Origin: an uncultured Lachnospiraceae bacterium | Lineage (GTDB): Bacteria > Bacillota > Clostridia > Lachnospirales > Lachnospiraceae | DNA: 64,000 bases | Direction: 5' to 3' | Assembly (NCBI GenBank): GCA_944383325.1 | Contig: CALWPC010000020.1 | Span: 1 to 64,000, forward strand | Shown here: one piece after another, positions 52,897 to 61,624 of the stretch | Position numbering within the stretch: position 1 is the first letter of the stretch | Layout of the letters: the number at the start of each line of letters is the position of its first letter | The notes under the pieces: generated by a model | Told to the model about the DNA's origin: nothing | What the model saw: only the letters and a program-made list of their open reading frames with translations | Database searches by the model: none | Program-made: the position numbers and the translations under genes

Positions 52897-53760
52897 ATGT
52901 ATATAGACCTTCTTTTTTTTACGGATTTTTTGATGGATTGTATTGTGTTGTTCGGGGCCAGATGCATTTTGGGCATTCCGGTGCGCGGACGGCGGCTTGC
53001 ATGCGGCGCGTTGGTCGGGGCGTTGGGCGGCTGTGTCATTACCTTTTTTGAATGTGTTGAACCGTTTTTGCTCGTGCTGCAGGGGGTATTGCTCAGTGCG
53101 GTCATGGTATATGTGACTTTCCGGCCGGCACGTATTTTGTGGTTTGTGAAAGGGATATGTGCGGTCTACGTTATGGGATTTCTGACCGGCGGGGTGCTCG
53201 GATGGCTTCAGCAGTGTATGCCGCCGATTCCGTTTTATTGTTTTCTCGCGCTTGCGGGCGGGGCCAGTCTGTGCGGGGTGCGCATTCTTCGCTCTCTGCA
53301 GGAAAGAAGTCAGCGGACGCTTCGGGTGAGACTGCAGCATGACGGGCCGGTGATCGAGACGGAGGCGATCGTGGATTCCGGAAATTTGCTGACGATGCCG
53401 GAAAGCAGGGAGACGGTTTCTGTTATTTCTGCCAGTGTGATGAAGCGGGCGCTCAGCGAATGTCAGAGCGGTCAGCTGCAACAGATTTTTGAAATGTTGG
53501 CAGAGGATAGCCGCCGTTCGGCGGTTCTTCAGAAATGGTCCGCGCAGGAGGAGCTGCTGGCGTCCGGTTGGAGGGTGATTTTTTATAAAAGTATTGGCTG
53601 TGAATCCGGGGCGCTTCCGGTGCTGTTTGTCAGGCGAATCATTTTGGAGACCGAAAAGGGAGAAATTTTGCGCACCGACGTCCCGGTTGCAGTCAGCAGG
53701 CAGGATGTGTGCGCGGGGAAGCGGGTGCAGATGATTGTCAGCCCAAAGATACTGGAATAA
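52897..53760 (+). CDS. spoIIGA: Sporulation sigma-E factor-processing peptidase SpoIIGA
   Basis: A 287-residue membrane aspartic protease that cleaves pro-sigma-E in the mother cell after SpoIIR signalling. Five or so N-terminal helices (about 1-145) precede a soluble domain with the catalytic D-S-G in A-I-V-D-S-G-N-L-L (about residue 174). GGAGG upstream selects ATG 52897 (M-Y-I-D-L-L-F-F); the frame opens earlier. It is followed 50 bp later by its substrate gene sigE. Confidence 0.93.
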   Translation: MYIDLLFFTDFLMDCIVLFGARCILGIPVRGRRLACGALVGALGGCVITFFECVEPFLLVLQGVLLSAVMVYVTFRPARILWFVKGICAVYVMGFLTGGVLGWLQQCMPPIPFYCFLALAGGASLCGVRILRSLQERSQRTLRVRLQHDGPVIETEAIVDSGNLLTMPESRETVSVISASVMKRALSECQSGQLQQIFEMLAEDSRRSAVLQKWSAQEELLASGWRVIFYKSIGCESGALPVLFVRRIILETEKGEILRTDVPVAVSRQDVCAGKRVQMIVSPKILE

Positions 53761-53810
53761 TGTTTGTGGGGCTAGGTTTTGTGGATGGTAAGAAAAGGAG
53801 AGGATCGGAA

Positions 53811-54551
53811 ATGATGTTGAAATCAGTGAGGTCGGGCAATGTACAGATTCGGGTGGTGCCGGCGCTGCAGCAGCTGCTTGGCGGGCAGCCGAAAGAACTT
53901 TATTATATTGGCGGGTCCGAGGTGCTTCCCGCACCATTGTCAACAGAGAGGGAGAGCGAGCTTGTGGACGCGCTTGTAAACTGTGAGGATGAACAGGCGA
54001 GAGGAATTCTGATTGAACATAATTTGCGGCTGGTTGTATATATCGCAAAGAAATTTGACAATACCGGCGTCGGGGTGGAAGACTTAATTTCTATTGGAAC
54101 GATTGGGCTGATCAAAGCGATCAATACGTTTAAGCCGGAGAAAAAGATTAAACTTGCAACCTACGCATCGCGCTGCATTGAAAATGAAATTTTAATGTAT
54201 CTGCGAAGGACGGCCAAGACGAAAATGCAAGTCTCCATTGACGAACCGCTGAAAGTGGATTGGGATGGAAATGAACTTCTGCTGTCGGATATACTGGGAA
54301 CGGATGAGGACGTCATCTATCGCAATATTGAGGACGAGGTGGAGAAAAAACTTTTGAAAAAGGCCATCGGCAAACTGGCGCCGAGAGAGCGCACGATCAT
54401 TGAACTGCGTTTCGGATTGGCCGGAAGCAGCGCGAAAGAATTGACGCAAAAAGAAGTGGCGGATTTTCTGGGCATTTCTCAGTCGTACATATCCAGGTTG
54501 GAGAAAAAAATCATTAAGCGACTGAAAAAGGAAATTTTACGTTTTCAGTAA
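53811..54551 (+). CDS. sigE: RNA polymerase sigma-E factor (mother cell, pro-protein)
   Basis: A 246-residue early mother-cell sporulation sigma factor. An N-terminal pro-sequence (about 1-28, containing V-R-S-G-N-V-Q-I-R) is removed by SpoIIGA. Region 2 has [13 protein letters not shown] and [13 protein letters not shown]; region 4 has the helix-turn-helix [29 protein letters not shown] lies upstream of ATG 53811 (a second ATG follows at 53814). The coding end is followed by very AT-rich DNA leading to the promoter of the ncRNA. Confidence 0.96.
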   Translation: MMLKSVRSGNVQIRVVPALQQLLGGQPKELYYIGGSEVLPAPLSTERESELVDALVNCEDEQARGILIEHNLRLVVYIAKKFDNTGVGVEDLISIGTIGLIKAINTFKPEKKIKLATYASRCIENEILMYLRRTAKTKMQVSIDEPLKVDWDGNELLLSDILGTDEDVIYRNIEDEVEKKLLKKAIGKLAPRERTIIELRFGLAGSSAKELTQKEVADFLGISQSYISRLEKKIIKRLKKEILRFQ

Positions 54552-54658
54552 ATAACACAAAATAATTAAATAATATAGATAATTTTGAATGAATTAACAG
54601 TTTAATCAGAAGTATAAATAATATTATGGAAAAATAATAAAAAAATTTAAAAAATGTG

Positions 54659-54687
54659 TTGACAAATAAAAATAAAGGTGCTATTAT
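54659..54687 (+). promoter_or_regulatory. Strong sigma-A promoter of the sigE-sigG intergenic RNA
   Basis: Perfect TTGACA (54659-54664), a 17-bp spacer and TATTAT (54682-54687). The upstream 100 bp contain A and T tracts resembling an UP element. This is one of the best promoter matches in the window, yet no gene follows. Confidence 0.8.
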
Positions 54688-54693
54688 AAAGCT

Positions 54694-55356
54694 ACAAAAA
54701 AACAAGGGAACAAAAAAAGAACAGGAGGACAGACCAATGAAGAGATAACTGGTTGCTCTTATTATAACAGGTAAAGCCGACCGATTCCCAAATGAAACAC
54801 CATTTCCTGTACATGATCATAATCATAAAGATAATAGAGAAAAGTTGGAAACGGTTATTGATCAATGGTCAGCGTTATAATAAGTACTTTACCAAACAAC
54901 AATTCAAAGAGCTTTTTATAAAGATAAGGTGAGAGATTATCCGAATAAAAGCAGATGATGGAATCAATTTTCTCAAACGTGATCAAGATCGGACGTAGAA
55001 GGACAGAATTGCGGGGCTTCGGTAGTGAAAGAGAAGATTATATAGGAAGATATAATCGGCAGAGAGGAAAAATAAGAAACGCAAAAACATTTGTTTGACA
55101 CAGAGATAGAAAAATGGTTTCATGATTTTGATAATAGAAATATTGGAAGCTTTGAATTGTATTTCATATAGAGAATGATCAAAAAAGTTTCAGCAATGTC
55201 AGAGACATTGAAATTGGGATCAGTGATTATACAGCAGTTGGAAATTACAGAATTGTTATTTAGGAAATAACGGAAAGAGAGAAAAAATTGAATAGTGAAT
55301 TTTAACAGGGCGATTGTTGTATCGATGTAAGATAGAATGATCGCCCTGATTTTTTG
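54694..55356 (+). ncRNA. Candidate large structured non-coding RNA (about 660 nt)
   Basis: A strong promoter (54659-54687) and a terminator (55306-55356) bound about 660 nt with no plus-strand frame over 60 codons. The sequence is clearly more AT-rich than its neighbours. Helices found by eye: a perfect 11-bp long-range stem 54758-54768 with 54874-54884, extended by TGGT/ACCA (54750-54753 with 54891-54894); nested inside it 54780-54791 with 54845-54855 (one mismatch, one bulge); a hairpin 55036-55043 with 55050-55057 (8 bp, 6-nt loop); and a hairpin 55194-55200 with 55204-55210 (7 bp). A canonical AGGAGG (54723-54728) is followed by a 3-codon ORF. The size and architecture recall large ornate RNAs (ROOL, GOLLD, OLE), but I cannot assign one. 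Confidence 0.65.
55306..55356 (+). terminator. Intrinsic terminator of the intergenic RNA
   Basis: CAGGGCGAT (55306-55314) pairs perfectly with ATCGCCCTG (55340-55348), followed by ATTTTTTG. It would prevent read-through from the ncRNA promoter into sigG. Confidence 0.85.
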
Positions 55357-55441
55357 CTGTCGTCTGCATTTGTCAAGGGGCAAAACTTTTTTTATTTTTC
55401 CACTGTTGGAATAACTGACCGTGATCTTGAGAATTCTTTTA

Positions 55442-55464
55442 CTAGATCGTTTTCAAATATCTAG
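55442..55464 (+). promoter_or_regulatory. sigG: Hairpin adjoining the sigG ribosome-binding site
   Basis: CTAGAT (55442-55447) and ATCTAG (55459-55464) form a 6-bp perfect stem directly before AGGAGG (55466-55471). In Bacillus a leader hairpin limits early sigG translation; this may be a counterpart. Confidence 0.4.
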
Positions 55465-55480
55465 CAGGAGGATTTTTGAG

Positions 55481-56257
55481 ATGGCACAGGGTAAAGTAGA
55501 GATTTGCGGAGTCAATACAGCGAAGCTGCCGCTGTTAAAAAATGAGGAGAAGGACGCGCTGTTTGAGCGTATTAAGCAGGGAGATAAGGAGGCGCGGGAG
55601 ACTTATATCAAAGGAAATCTGCGGTTGGTTCTGAGTGTAATCAAGCGTTTTTCCAATACAAACGAAAATGCAGACGATTTGTTTCAGATTGGGTGCATTG
55701 GCCTGATTAAGGCGATTGACAATTTTGATTCTACGCTGCAGGTAAAGTTTTCAACCTATGCGGTTCCGATGATTCTCGGGGAGATCAGGCGGTTTCTGAG
55801 GGATAATAACAGCATCCGTGTCAGCCGGTCGCTTCGAGACATTGCGTATAAGGCAATCTACGCCAAAGAGCATATGATGAAAACAAGTGTCGGGGAGCCG
55901 ACGCTTCAGGAAATTTCTGATGAAATTGGCATCCCCAAGGAGGAGATTGTATTTGCGCTTGATGCGATTCAGAGTCCGGTAAGCTTGTTCGATCCGGTTT
56001 ACACGGAGGGCGGTGATACGCTTTATGTGATGGATCAGATCAGTGACAAGAAAAACAAAGAAGACAACTGGGTAGAAGAAATGTCGCTGAATGAGGCAAT
56101 TAAACGATTGAATGAGCGGGAGCATCATATTATTGAACTGCGGTTTTTTGAGGGAAAGACGCAGATGGAGGTTGCGGAGGAGATTGGAATTTCTCAGGCG
56201 CAGGTCAGCAGACTGGAGAAGAGCGCGCTCCGCAATATGAAAAATTATCTGCGGTAA
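55481..56257 (+). CDS. sigG: RNA polymerase sigma-G factor (forespore)
   Basis: A 258-residue late forespore sigma factor. It opens M-A-Q-G-K-V-E-I-C-G-V-N-T-A-K-L-P, the typical SigG start. Region 2 shows G-N-L-R-L-V-L-S-V-I-K-R-F and D-L-F-Q-I-G-C-I-G-L-I-K-A, region 3 S-R-S-L-R-D-I-A-Y-K-A, and region 4 M-E-V-A-E-E-I-G-I-S-Q-A-Q-V-S-R-L-E. It has no pro-sequence, as expected. AGGAGG precedes ATG 55481. The usual close sigE-sigG linkage is interrupted by the intergenic RNA unit. Confidence 0.96.
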   Translation: MAQGKVEICGVNTAKLPLLKNEEKDALFERIKQGDKEARETYIKGNLRLVLSVIKRFSNTNENADDLFQIGCIGLIKAIDNFDSTLQVKFSTYAVPMILGEIRRFLRDNNSIRVSRSLRDIAYKAIYAKEHMMKTSVGEPTLQEISDEIGIPKEEIVFALDAIQSPVSLFDPVYTEGGDTLYVMDQISDKKNKEDNWVEEMSLNEAIKRLNEREHHIIELRFFEGKTQMEVAEEIGISQAQVSRLEKSALRNMKNYLR

Positions 56258-56263
56258 ACAGCG

Positions 56264-56314
56264 GCCGTTGCCAGGGCGGATGGAGAACCATTTGCGGGGC
56301 GACGGCTTTTTTTT
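56264..56314 (+). terminator. Intrinsic terminator after sigG
   Basis: GCCGTTGCC (56264-56272) pairs with GGCGACGGC (56298-56306, one wobble), followed by eight T residues. Confidence 0.82.
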
Positions 56315-56317
56315 GTG

Positions 56318-56390
56318 TCATAGGAACATCCTTCGGACTGATTTATGATGCAAAAACAGTCCGTGCAGGAGCGCACTGCGCTTGAATTTC
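56318..56390 (+). repeat. Intergenic repeat element, copy 2
   Basis: It starts TCATAGGAAC like copy 1's ATAGGAAAG, has a 7-bp inverted repeat (56334-56340 with 56357-56363) and shares TCCGTGCAGGA (56360-56370) and the following GCGCAC-type segment with 27702-27720. The order of parts is the same, so the two look like diverged copies of one element. Confidence 0.45.
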
Positions 56391-56448
56391 ATATTTTTGT
56401 GCGCCGGGCAATACAATACAATGAGGTAATGCTGCGGGAGTGCGTATC

Positions 56449-56709
56449 ATGCGAATTTACGATCTGCGGGAGAAGGAAGTTGTCAACATGTGCAACTGCA
56501 GAATTTTGGGCTGTGTAGTGGATTTGGAGTTTGATACCTGCACGGGTTGCATTCGAGCGCTGATCGTGCCGGGGCCAAGTAAACTGTGCGGATTTTGGGG
56601 GAGAGACAGTGAATTTGTCATTCCATGGAAATGCGTCCGCCAGATCGGGCCGGATATTATTCTTGTCGAAGTGGATGAAAAGGAGGTGCTCGTCAAGTGC
56701 CAGTTTTGA
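56449..56709 (+). CDS. YlmC/YmxH-family sporulation protein (PRC-barrel)
   Basis: An 86-residue PRC-barrel protein with R-I-Y-D-L-R-E-K-E-V-V-N, G-C-V-V-D-L-E-F-D and W-K-C-V-R-Q-I-G-P-D-I-I-L-V. Members are linked to sporulation operons in Bacillus and Clostridia, and this one follows sigG, as often seen. Four cysteines are unusual for so short a protein. GGGAG (56436-56440) selects ATG 56449 over GTG 56440. Function remains unknown. Confidence 0.85.
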   Translation: MRIYDLREKEVVNMCNCRILGCVVDLEFDTCTGCIRALIVPGPSKLCGFWGRDSEFVIPWKCVRQIGPDIILVEVDEKEVLVKCQF

Positions 56710-56740
56710 CAAGATACGGGAATGAGGCCGATATTATTGA

Positions 56741-56769
56741 TTGAAATGTCGGATGCATTTTGATATAAT
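56741..56769 (+). promoter_or_regulatory. nrdR: Promoter of nrdR
   Basis: TTGAAA (56741-56746), a 17-bp spacer and TATAAT (56764-56769) with an extended TG. Confidence 0.68.
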
Positions 56770-56808
56770 AGCTCAATAAGGCGGGTTGGCAATCATGGGA
56801 GGGAACAA

Positions 56809-57258
56809 ATGAAGTGTCCGTTTTGCAGTGAAGAAAACACAAAAGTAATTGATTCAAGGCCGGCAGACGACAACAGCTCGATTCGGAGAAGACGGGTGTG
56901 CAATGCCTGCGGGAAGCGGTTTACCACCTATGAGAAGGTGGAGGCCATTCCGCTGATTGTCATTAAAAAGGACAATAACAGAGAGCAGTACGACCGGTCA
57001 AAAATTGCATCCGGTATTTTGCGGGCATGTCACAAAAGGCCGATTTCTGCGGAGCAGATCAACACTCTTGTCGACGCGGTGGAGACGGAGCTTTTCAGCC
57101 GCGAGGAGAAAGAGATTTCCTGTAATGTGATCGGCGAGCTTGTCATGGATAAGCTCAAAGAGCTTGACGCGGTTGCGTATGTCCGGTTTGCATCGGTTTA
57201 CCGGGAATTTAAAGACGTCAATACATTTATGGATGAATTGAAAAAAATTCTGGAGTAG
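56809..57258 (+). CDS. nrdR: Transcriptional repressor NrdR
   Basis: A 149-residue regulator of ribonucleotide reductase genes. The N-terminal zinc ribbon (C-P-F-C and C-N-A-C) is followed by an ATP-cone domain (K-D-N-N-R-E-Q-Y-D-R-S-K-I-A-S-G). Its length matches the family. No nrd gene is nearby; it leads a short run with the SEC-C gene and glmM. Confidence 0.96.
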   Translation: MKCPFCSEENTKVIDSRPADDNSSIRRRRVCNACGKRFTTYEKVEAIPLIVIKKDNNREQYDRSKIASGILRACHKRPISAEQINTLVDAVETELFSREEKEISCNVIGELVMDKLKELDAVAYVRFASVYREFKDVNTFMDELKKILE

Positions 57259-57323
57259 CCTCTGGCCCTGACGGGGGTTGATTGGCTATAAAATACGAAA
57301 TGTTCAGAGAAAGGATAACGGAT

Positions 57324-57830
57324 ATGGCATTATTACAGACATGGAGAGAGATGGCATATTCCTCAGAAGTCACACCCGAGGAAAGCGAGCGTTTTTGGAA
57401 TGGGTATTTTCAGTTGGAACAGGGGATTTATCGTCAGATTCTGGCAAACCCTGAGGAAATTGTGCGGGGCACTGTTAAGGAACTGGCGGAGAAATACCAG
57501 GTGGATCTGATGATGATGGTTGGATTTCTGGACGGCATCAACGACAGCCTGACTCAACCGAATCCGATTGACGAAATGGAAGAGGATACGCCGGTCAATC
57601 TTGGATATGATAAGGAAAAGCTGTACTGGCATATGGTCGAGGCGAAGGCAAAGTGGCTGTATGAACTGCCCGAGTGGGACGCGCTTTTGACGGAAGAGCG
57701 CCGGAAGGAATTGTATAAGGATCAGAAGCAGTCCGGAACGATCCGGAAGGGGAAAAAGATCGGGCGCAATGAGCCGTGTCCTTGCGGTTCGGGAAAGAAG
57801 TATAAAAAGTGCTGCGGAAAAAACGCATAA
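57324..57830 (+). CDS. SEC-C motif protein
   Basis: A 168-residue protein of unknown function with a helical body and a C-terminal SEC-C zinc motif ([19 protein letters not shown]) like that of SecA. The zinc-binding tail may mediate protein contacts. AAAGGA sets ATG 57324; the frame opens at 57282. It shares direction with nrdR and glmM. Confidence 0.85.
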   Translation: MALLQTWREMAYSSEVTPEESERFWNGYFQLEQGIYRQILANPEEIVRGTVKELAEKYQVDLMMMVGFLDGINDSLTQPNPIDEMEEDTPVNLGYDKEKLYWHMVEAKAKWLYELPEWDALLTEERRKELYKDQKQSGTIRKGKKIGRNEPCPCGSGKKYKKCCGKNA

Positions 57831-57874
57831 CCGAATTTCAGTAAAGCGCAAAAAAGCAGAGAATTGAGGGTGTT

Positions 57875-59230
57875 ATGGGAAAATATTTTGGAACAGACGG
57901 CTTTCGCGGGGAAGTGAATGTCGTTTTAAATGTGGAACACGCATTTAAGATCGGACGCTTTCTCGGCTGGTATTTCGGACAGCAGGGACCGTGCAAGGTG
58001 GTGATCGGGAAGGATACAAGGCGGAGCAGTTATATGTTTGAGGAGGCGCTTTCGGCAGGGCTGACTGCCTCCGGGGCAGACGCCTATCTGTTACATGTCA
58101 CTACTACGCCGAGCGTTTCGTATGTTGTGCGCACAGAGGATTTTGCGTGCGGTATTATGATTTCGGCGAGTCACAATCCGTTTTATGACAACGGCATAAA
58201 AATTATCAATGCAAACGGAGAAAAGATGCAGGAGTCGGTCATTGAGAAAATTGAAGCTTATCTTGACGGGACTGCGGAGGAGATTCCATTTGCGCTGAGA
58301 GAGAATATCGGACGGTGCGTCGACTACAGCGCGGGCAGAAACCGGTATATCGGCTATCTGATTTCATTGGCGACCCGTTCTTATAAAGGAATGAGAGTCG
58401 GGTTGGATTGTGCGAACGGCAGCGCGTCGGCGATTGCGATGAATGTGTTTAACGCACTGGGGGCTAAAACGTATGTCATTCACGATGAACCCGACGGAAC
58501 GAACATTAATCAGGGGTGCGGATCTACCCATATTGAAGCGCTGCAGGAGCTTGTCCGTGAAAAATCACTGGATGTCGGGTTTGCCTATGACGGCGATGCG
58601 GATCGCTGTTTCTGCGTGGATGAGCACGGAGACGTTGTAAACGGCGACGGTATATTGTACATCTACGGCCGCTATATGAAAGAGCGCGGAGTGTTGGAAA
58701 ACAATACGGTCGTCACGACAGTCATGTCCAATCTGGGATTGTATAAAGCGTTTGACCGCCTGGGAATTGAGTATGAAAAGACGGCTGTGGGCGATAAATA
58801 TGTATATGAGAATATGGTGGTGAACGGCCATCGCATCGGCGGCGAACAGTCGGGCCATATTATTTTCAGCAAGTATGCGACGACCGGCGACGGAATTTTG
58901 ACTTCGCTGAAAATGATGGAGGTTATGTTGGAGAAAAAGACGCCGCTTTCAGAGCTGTTTGCTCCTGTGGTGATTTATCCGCAGCTGTTGAAAAATGTGA
59001 GAGTGGTTGATAAGGCAGCGGCACAGCGGGACGGCGAGGTGCAGCAGGCGGTGCGTGCGGTTGAGGAACGCTTGGGGGATGACGGGCGGATTCTCGTCAG
59101 GGAAAGCGGTACGGAACCGGTGATCCGCGTTATGGTTGAAGCGCTTACACCGGAGCTGTGCGAGGAATGTGTCGACGAGGTGGTACATATTCTGAGGAAG
59201 AACGGCCACGAAATCGGAGATGAGGCGTAA
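57875..59230 (+). CDS. glmM: Phosphoglucosamine mutase
   Basis: A 451-residue enzyme converting glucosamine-6-phosphate to glucosamine-1-phosphate for UDP-GlcNAc synthesis. The N-terminus reads Y-F-G-T-D-G-F-R-G, the phosphoserine loop is M-I-S-A-S-H-N-P, the metal loop D-G-D-A-D-R and the sugar-binding G-E-Q-S-G-H, with R-E-S-G-T-E-P phosphate-binding near the end. These point to GlmM rather than ManB. It feeds both murA enzymes in the window. Confidence 0.95.
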   Translation: MGKYFGTDGFRGEVNVVLNVEHAFKIGRFLGWYFGQQGPCKVVIGKDTRRSSYMFEEALSAGLTASGADAYLLHVTTTPSVSYVVRTEDFACGIMISASHNPFYDNGIKIINANGEKMQESVIEKIEAYLDGTAEEIPFALRENIGRCVDYSAGRNRYIGYLISLATRSYKGMRVGLDCANGSASAIAMNVFNALGAKTYVIHDEPDGTNINQGCGSTHIEALQELVREKSLDVGFAYDGDADRCFCVDEHGDVVNGDGILYIYGRYMKERGVLENNTVVTTVMSNLGLYKAFDRLGIEYEKTAVGDKYVYENMVVNGHRIGGEQSGHIIFSKYATTGDGILTSLKMMEVMLEKKTPLSELFAPVVIYPQLLKNVRVVDKAAAQRDGEVQQAVRAVEERLGDDGRILVRESGTEPVIRVMVEALTPELCEECVDEVVHILRKNGHEIGDEA

Positions 59231-59265
59231 GGGCGCGTGGCACAGCGCAGGAAAAGAGGCTTTAT

Positions 59266-61614
59266 ATGAAGTGCTTGATTTTGGCTGGCGGCAGCGGGGA
59301 CCGGCTGTGGCCGCTGTCGCGAAAAAACTATCCGAAACAATTTATAGCCATTAATGAGAATCGTTCCTTGCTGCAGGAGGCTGTGGTGAGGAACCTTCCT
59401 TTATGTGATGAATTTTTTGTGGTGACGAATGCCGCTTACCATTTTATTGTCGAAGGGCAGTTTCAGGCTTTCCAGGGAGTCCGCTACAGATGCTTTCTGG
59501 AATCGCAGGGGAGAAGGACGGCGGCGGCCATTGCGCTTGTCTGCATGTTTGCAAATCCGGGAGAGCTATTCTGTGTTGTCTCGTCGGATACGATTATTGA
59601 GGGCGCCGGCTATCATGAGGCGGTACTGCGCGCCAGGGAACTGGCGACCGACGGGAAACTGGTGGTGTTTGGCGTTCCGATCACCCGTCCCGACACCAAT
59701 TACGGTTATATTCGCTGCCAGGGAGAACATGTGCTCTCGTTTGAGGAAAAACCCGACAGCCAGACAGCCCGCGCCTATATGGCGCAGGGAGATTATGTCT
59801 GGAACAGCGGCATGTTTGTGTTTCGGGCCGGCGATTTTTTGCAGGAGCTTGGGCGGGTTTGCCCGCAAGTCTATGAGGCGTGCGCAGCCTGCGCGGCGAA
59901 GACGGATATGTCGGGACAGACGGTATCATTTGCGCAGGAGCAACTGGGGCAGATCCCGGCTATTTCTGTGGAGCATGCGGTGTTTGAGCAATCCGACAAA
60001 GTGAGCGTAGTGTTGGGTGATTTTCGGTGGCGGGACGTGGGAAATCTGGAAGATTTGGAAAATGCGCCAATCCACACGAACAGCCGGCGGGTCATTTTAC
60101 AGGATTCGGACAATGTGACGGTAATTAACTGCGCCCACAGGCAGCTAGTCGTTGCAAATGAACTCAGCGACGCTGTGATTGTCAATACAGAGGACGTCAC
60201 CTATATTGGGAAAAAAGGAGCGTCCGCCAGACTAAAAGAATTAATTCGCAGCCATGAAAAAGAATACGGAACATTTTTTGAAAATAATCGCCTCACGTAC
60301 CGCCCTTACGGAACGAAAGAGGTGCTGATGGAAGGGCCGAAGTACCGTGTGAAAAAGGTGGTTCTGTATGCAGGGGGAGCGATAAGCTATCACAAGCACG
60401 ATTACCGCAGCGAACACTGGTCGATTGTCGAGGGATCGGTGCGGATTACGCTGGGCAGTGAAGTGCGGGATTATGAAGCAAATGAGAGTATCTTTGTTCC
60501 TGTCGGAGTAGGGCACTGTGTCGAGAATGTCACAGAAAAGCCGGTGACTATTATTGAGGTGGCGGTCGGAAACCGTTCGGATGGAACTCCGTTCGGAGAA
60601 GATCTGGTGCTGATGGATGACCGCCATCTTCCGGCGGGGTCTCGCCGGGCGGTGCCCGCAGCACTGGATGCGGTTGTGCGGTTGGAGCCGGCTTATAAAG
60701 ATTATTTGTGGGGCGGGCGCCGTCTAAAGGAGCTATTCGGCAAAAGGAGCGATTTGGAGCGCGTGGCCGAGAGTTGGGAATTGTCGGCGCATCCTGCGGG
60801 TCAGAGCGTGGTTGCAAGCGGCAGGCACAAAGGCGTGTTGTTTGGAGAATATTTAAAGCGAATCGGCAGGGAGGCCTGGGGATGGAAATGTCTGTCAATG
60901 GAGCGTTTCCCGATTCTTGTCAAGTTTTTGGATGCCCGGGAAGCATTGTCTGTCCAGGTGCATCCTGAGGATGAGTACGCGCTGACGCACGAAGGCGAGT
61001 ATGGAAAAAATGAGATGTGGTATGTGCTGGAAGCGCAGGCCGGCGCCTGTGTATATATGGGGTTTTCAAAGGCCGTGTCGGAGCAGGAGATCCGGCAGCG
61101 CGTTCGTGACGGAACGCTTCCTGAAATTCTGCGGAAGGTACCGGTGCACAAACACGACACGCTGTTTATTCCGGCGGGCTGTGTGCACGCAATCGGGGCG
61201 GGCGTGGTGATTTGTGAGATTCAGCAAAATTCCAACTGTACTTACCGGCTATATGACTATAATCGTTTGGACAATTATCAGCGGCCGCGGCAGCTGCATG
61301 TGGAGAAAGCGCTTGCAGTCGCAAGGCCGGAGGAGACGGGACGCATTGTCCCGGCAAAGGAATTGTCCGGCGAAAGAACACTGATTGGAAAGTGCAAGTA
61401 TTTTCAGTGTGTCCGCTATGAAGTTCATGGACAAGTGCTGCTGCATATGGATGAGGCGTCTTTTGCGTCGCTGTTATTTGTGGAGGGTGAGGGCACTGTG
61501 CAGGCGGACGGTCAGGAGTGGCCGTACCGCAGCGGGGACAGTTTCTTTTTGCCGGCAGGACAGCGGGATGTTGCCGTGTGCGGCAGCGGCTGCTGTCTGG
61601 TTACACAGGTATAA
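59266..61614 (+). CDS. Fused mannose-1-phosphate guanylyltransferase/mannose-6-phosphate isomerase (ManC-ManA)
   Basis: A 782-residue enzyme. Domain 1 (about 1-270) is a nucleotidyltransferase with L-A-G-G-S-G-D-R-L-W-P-L-S-R-K-N-Y-P-K-Q-F and F-E-E-K-P. A cupin follows (about 350-450, H-K-H-D-Y-R-S-E-H-W) as in bifunctional type II PMI-GMP enzymes. Then comes a class I mannose-6-phosphate isomerase (about 462-782) with W-G-G-R-R, V-Q-V-H-P, K-N-E-M-W-Y and P-A-G-C-V-H-A, giving the zinc-site residues. It can thus make GDP-mannose from fructose 6-phosphate steps except the mutase. The chain is continuous with no frameshift. It lies 35 bp after glmM. Confidence 0.9.
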   Translation: MKCLILAGGSGDRLWPLSRKNYPKQFIAINENRSLLQEAVVRNLPLCDEFFVVTNAAYHFIVEGQFQAFQGVRYRCFLESQGRRTAAAIALVCMFANPGELFCVVSSDTIIEGAGYHEAVLRARELATDGKLVVFGVPITRPDTNYGYIRCQGEHVLSFEEKPDSQTARAYMAQGDYVWNSGMFVFRAGDFLQELGRVCPQVYEACAACAAKTDMSGQTVSFAQEQLGQIPAISVEHAVFEQSDKVSVVLGDFRWRDVGNLEDLENAPIHTNSRRVILQDSDNVTVINCAHRQLVVANELSDAVIVNTEDVTYIGKKGASARLKELIRSHEKEYGTFFENNRLTYRPYGTKEVLMEGPKYRVKKVVLYAGGAISYHKHDYRSEHWSIVEGSVRITLGSEVRDYEANESIFVPVGVGHCVENVTEKPVTIIEVAVGNRSDGTPFGEDLVLMDDRHLPAGSRRAVPAALDAVVRLEPAYKDYLWGGRRLKELFGKRSDLERVAESWELSAHPAGQSVVASGRHKGVLFGEYLKRIGREAWGWKCLSMERFPILVKFLDAREALSVQVHPEDEYALTHEGEYGKNEMWYVLEAQAGACVYMGFSKAVSEQEIRQRVRDGTLPEILRKVPVHKHDTLFIPAGCVHAIGAGVVICEIQQNSNCTYRLYDYNRLDNYQRPRQLHVEKALAVARPEETGRIVPAKELSGERTLIGKCKYFQCVRYEVHGQVLLHMDEASFASLLFVEGEGTVQADGQEWPYRSGDSFFLPAGQRDVAVCGSGCCLVTQV

Positions 61615-61624
61615 GGAGTGGAGA

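Noticed and set aside
52867-54048. 393-codon minus-strand frame opposite spoIIGA and sigE
   Set aside because: It spans two clear sporulation genes on the other strand and has no motif or start signal.
54552-55305. Decayed protein gene between sigE and sigG
   Set aside because: Translating from ATG 54737 gives a stop after three codons and further in-frame stops; the long inverted repeats and absence of a recognisable family fit an RNA better. The possibility is kept as a refutation test.
55120-55383. 87-codon minus-strand frame inside the sigE-sigG gap
   Set aside because: It runs against a well-supported promoter-terminator unit, crosses the terminator hairpin and resembles no family.
55357-55440. 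Sigma-F/G-type promoter before sigG
   Set aside because: A GGCAAAACT segment resembles the -10, but no matching -35 lies at the required spacing.
61385-61624. N-terminal extension of the class V aminotransferase
   Set aside because: It overlaps the end of the ManC-ManA gene; the family starts with the M-T-P-G-P-T segment after ATG 61625.
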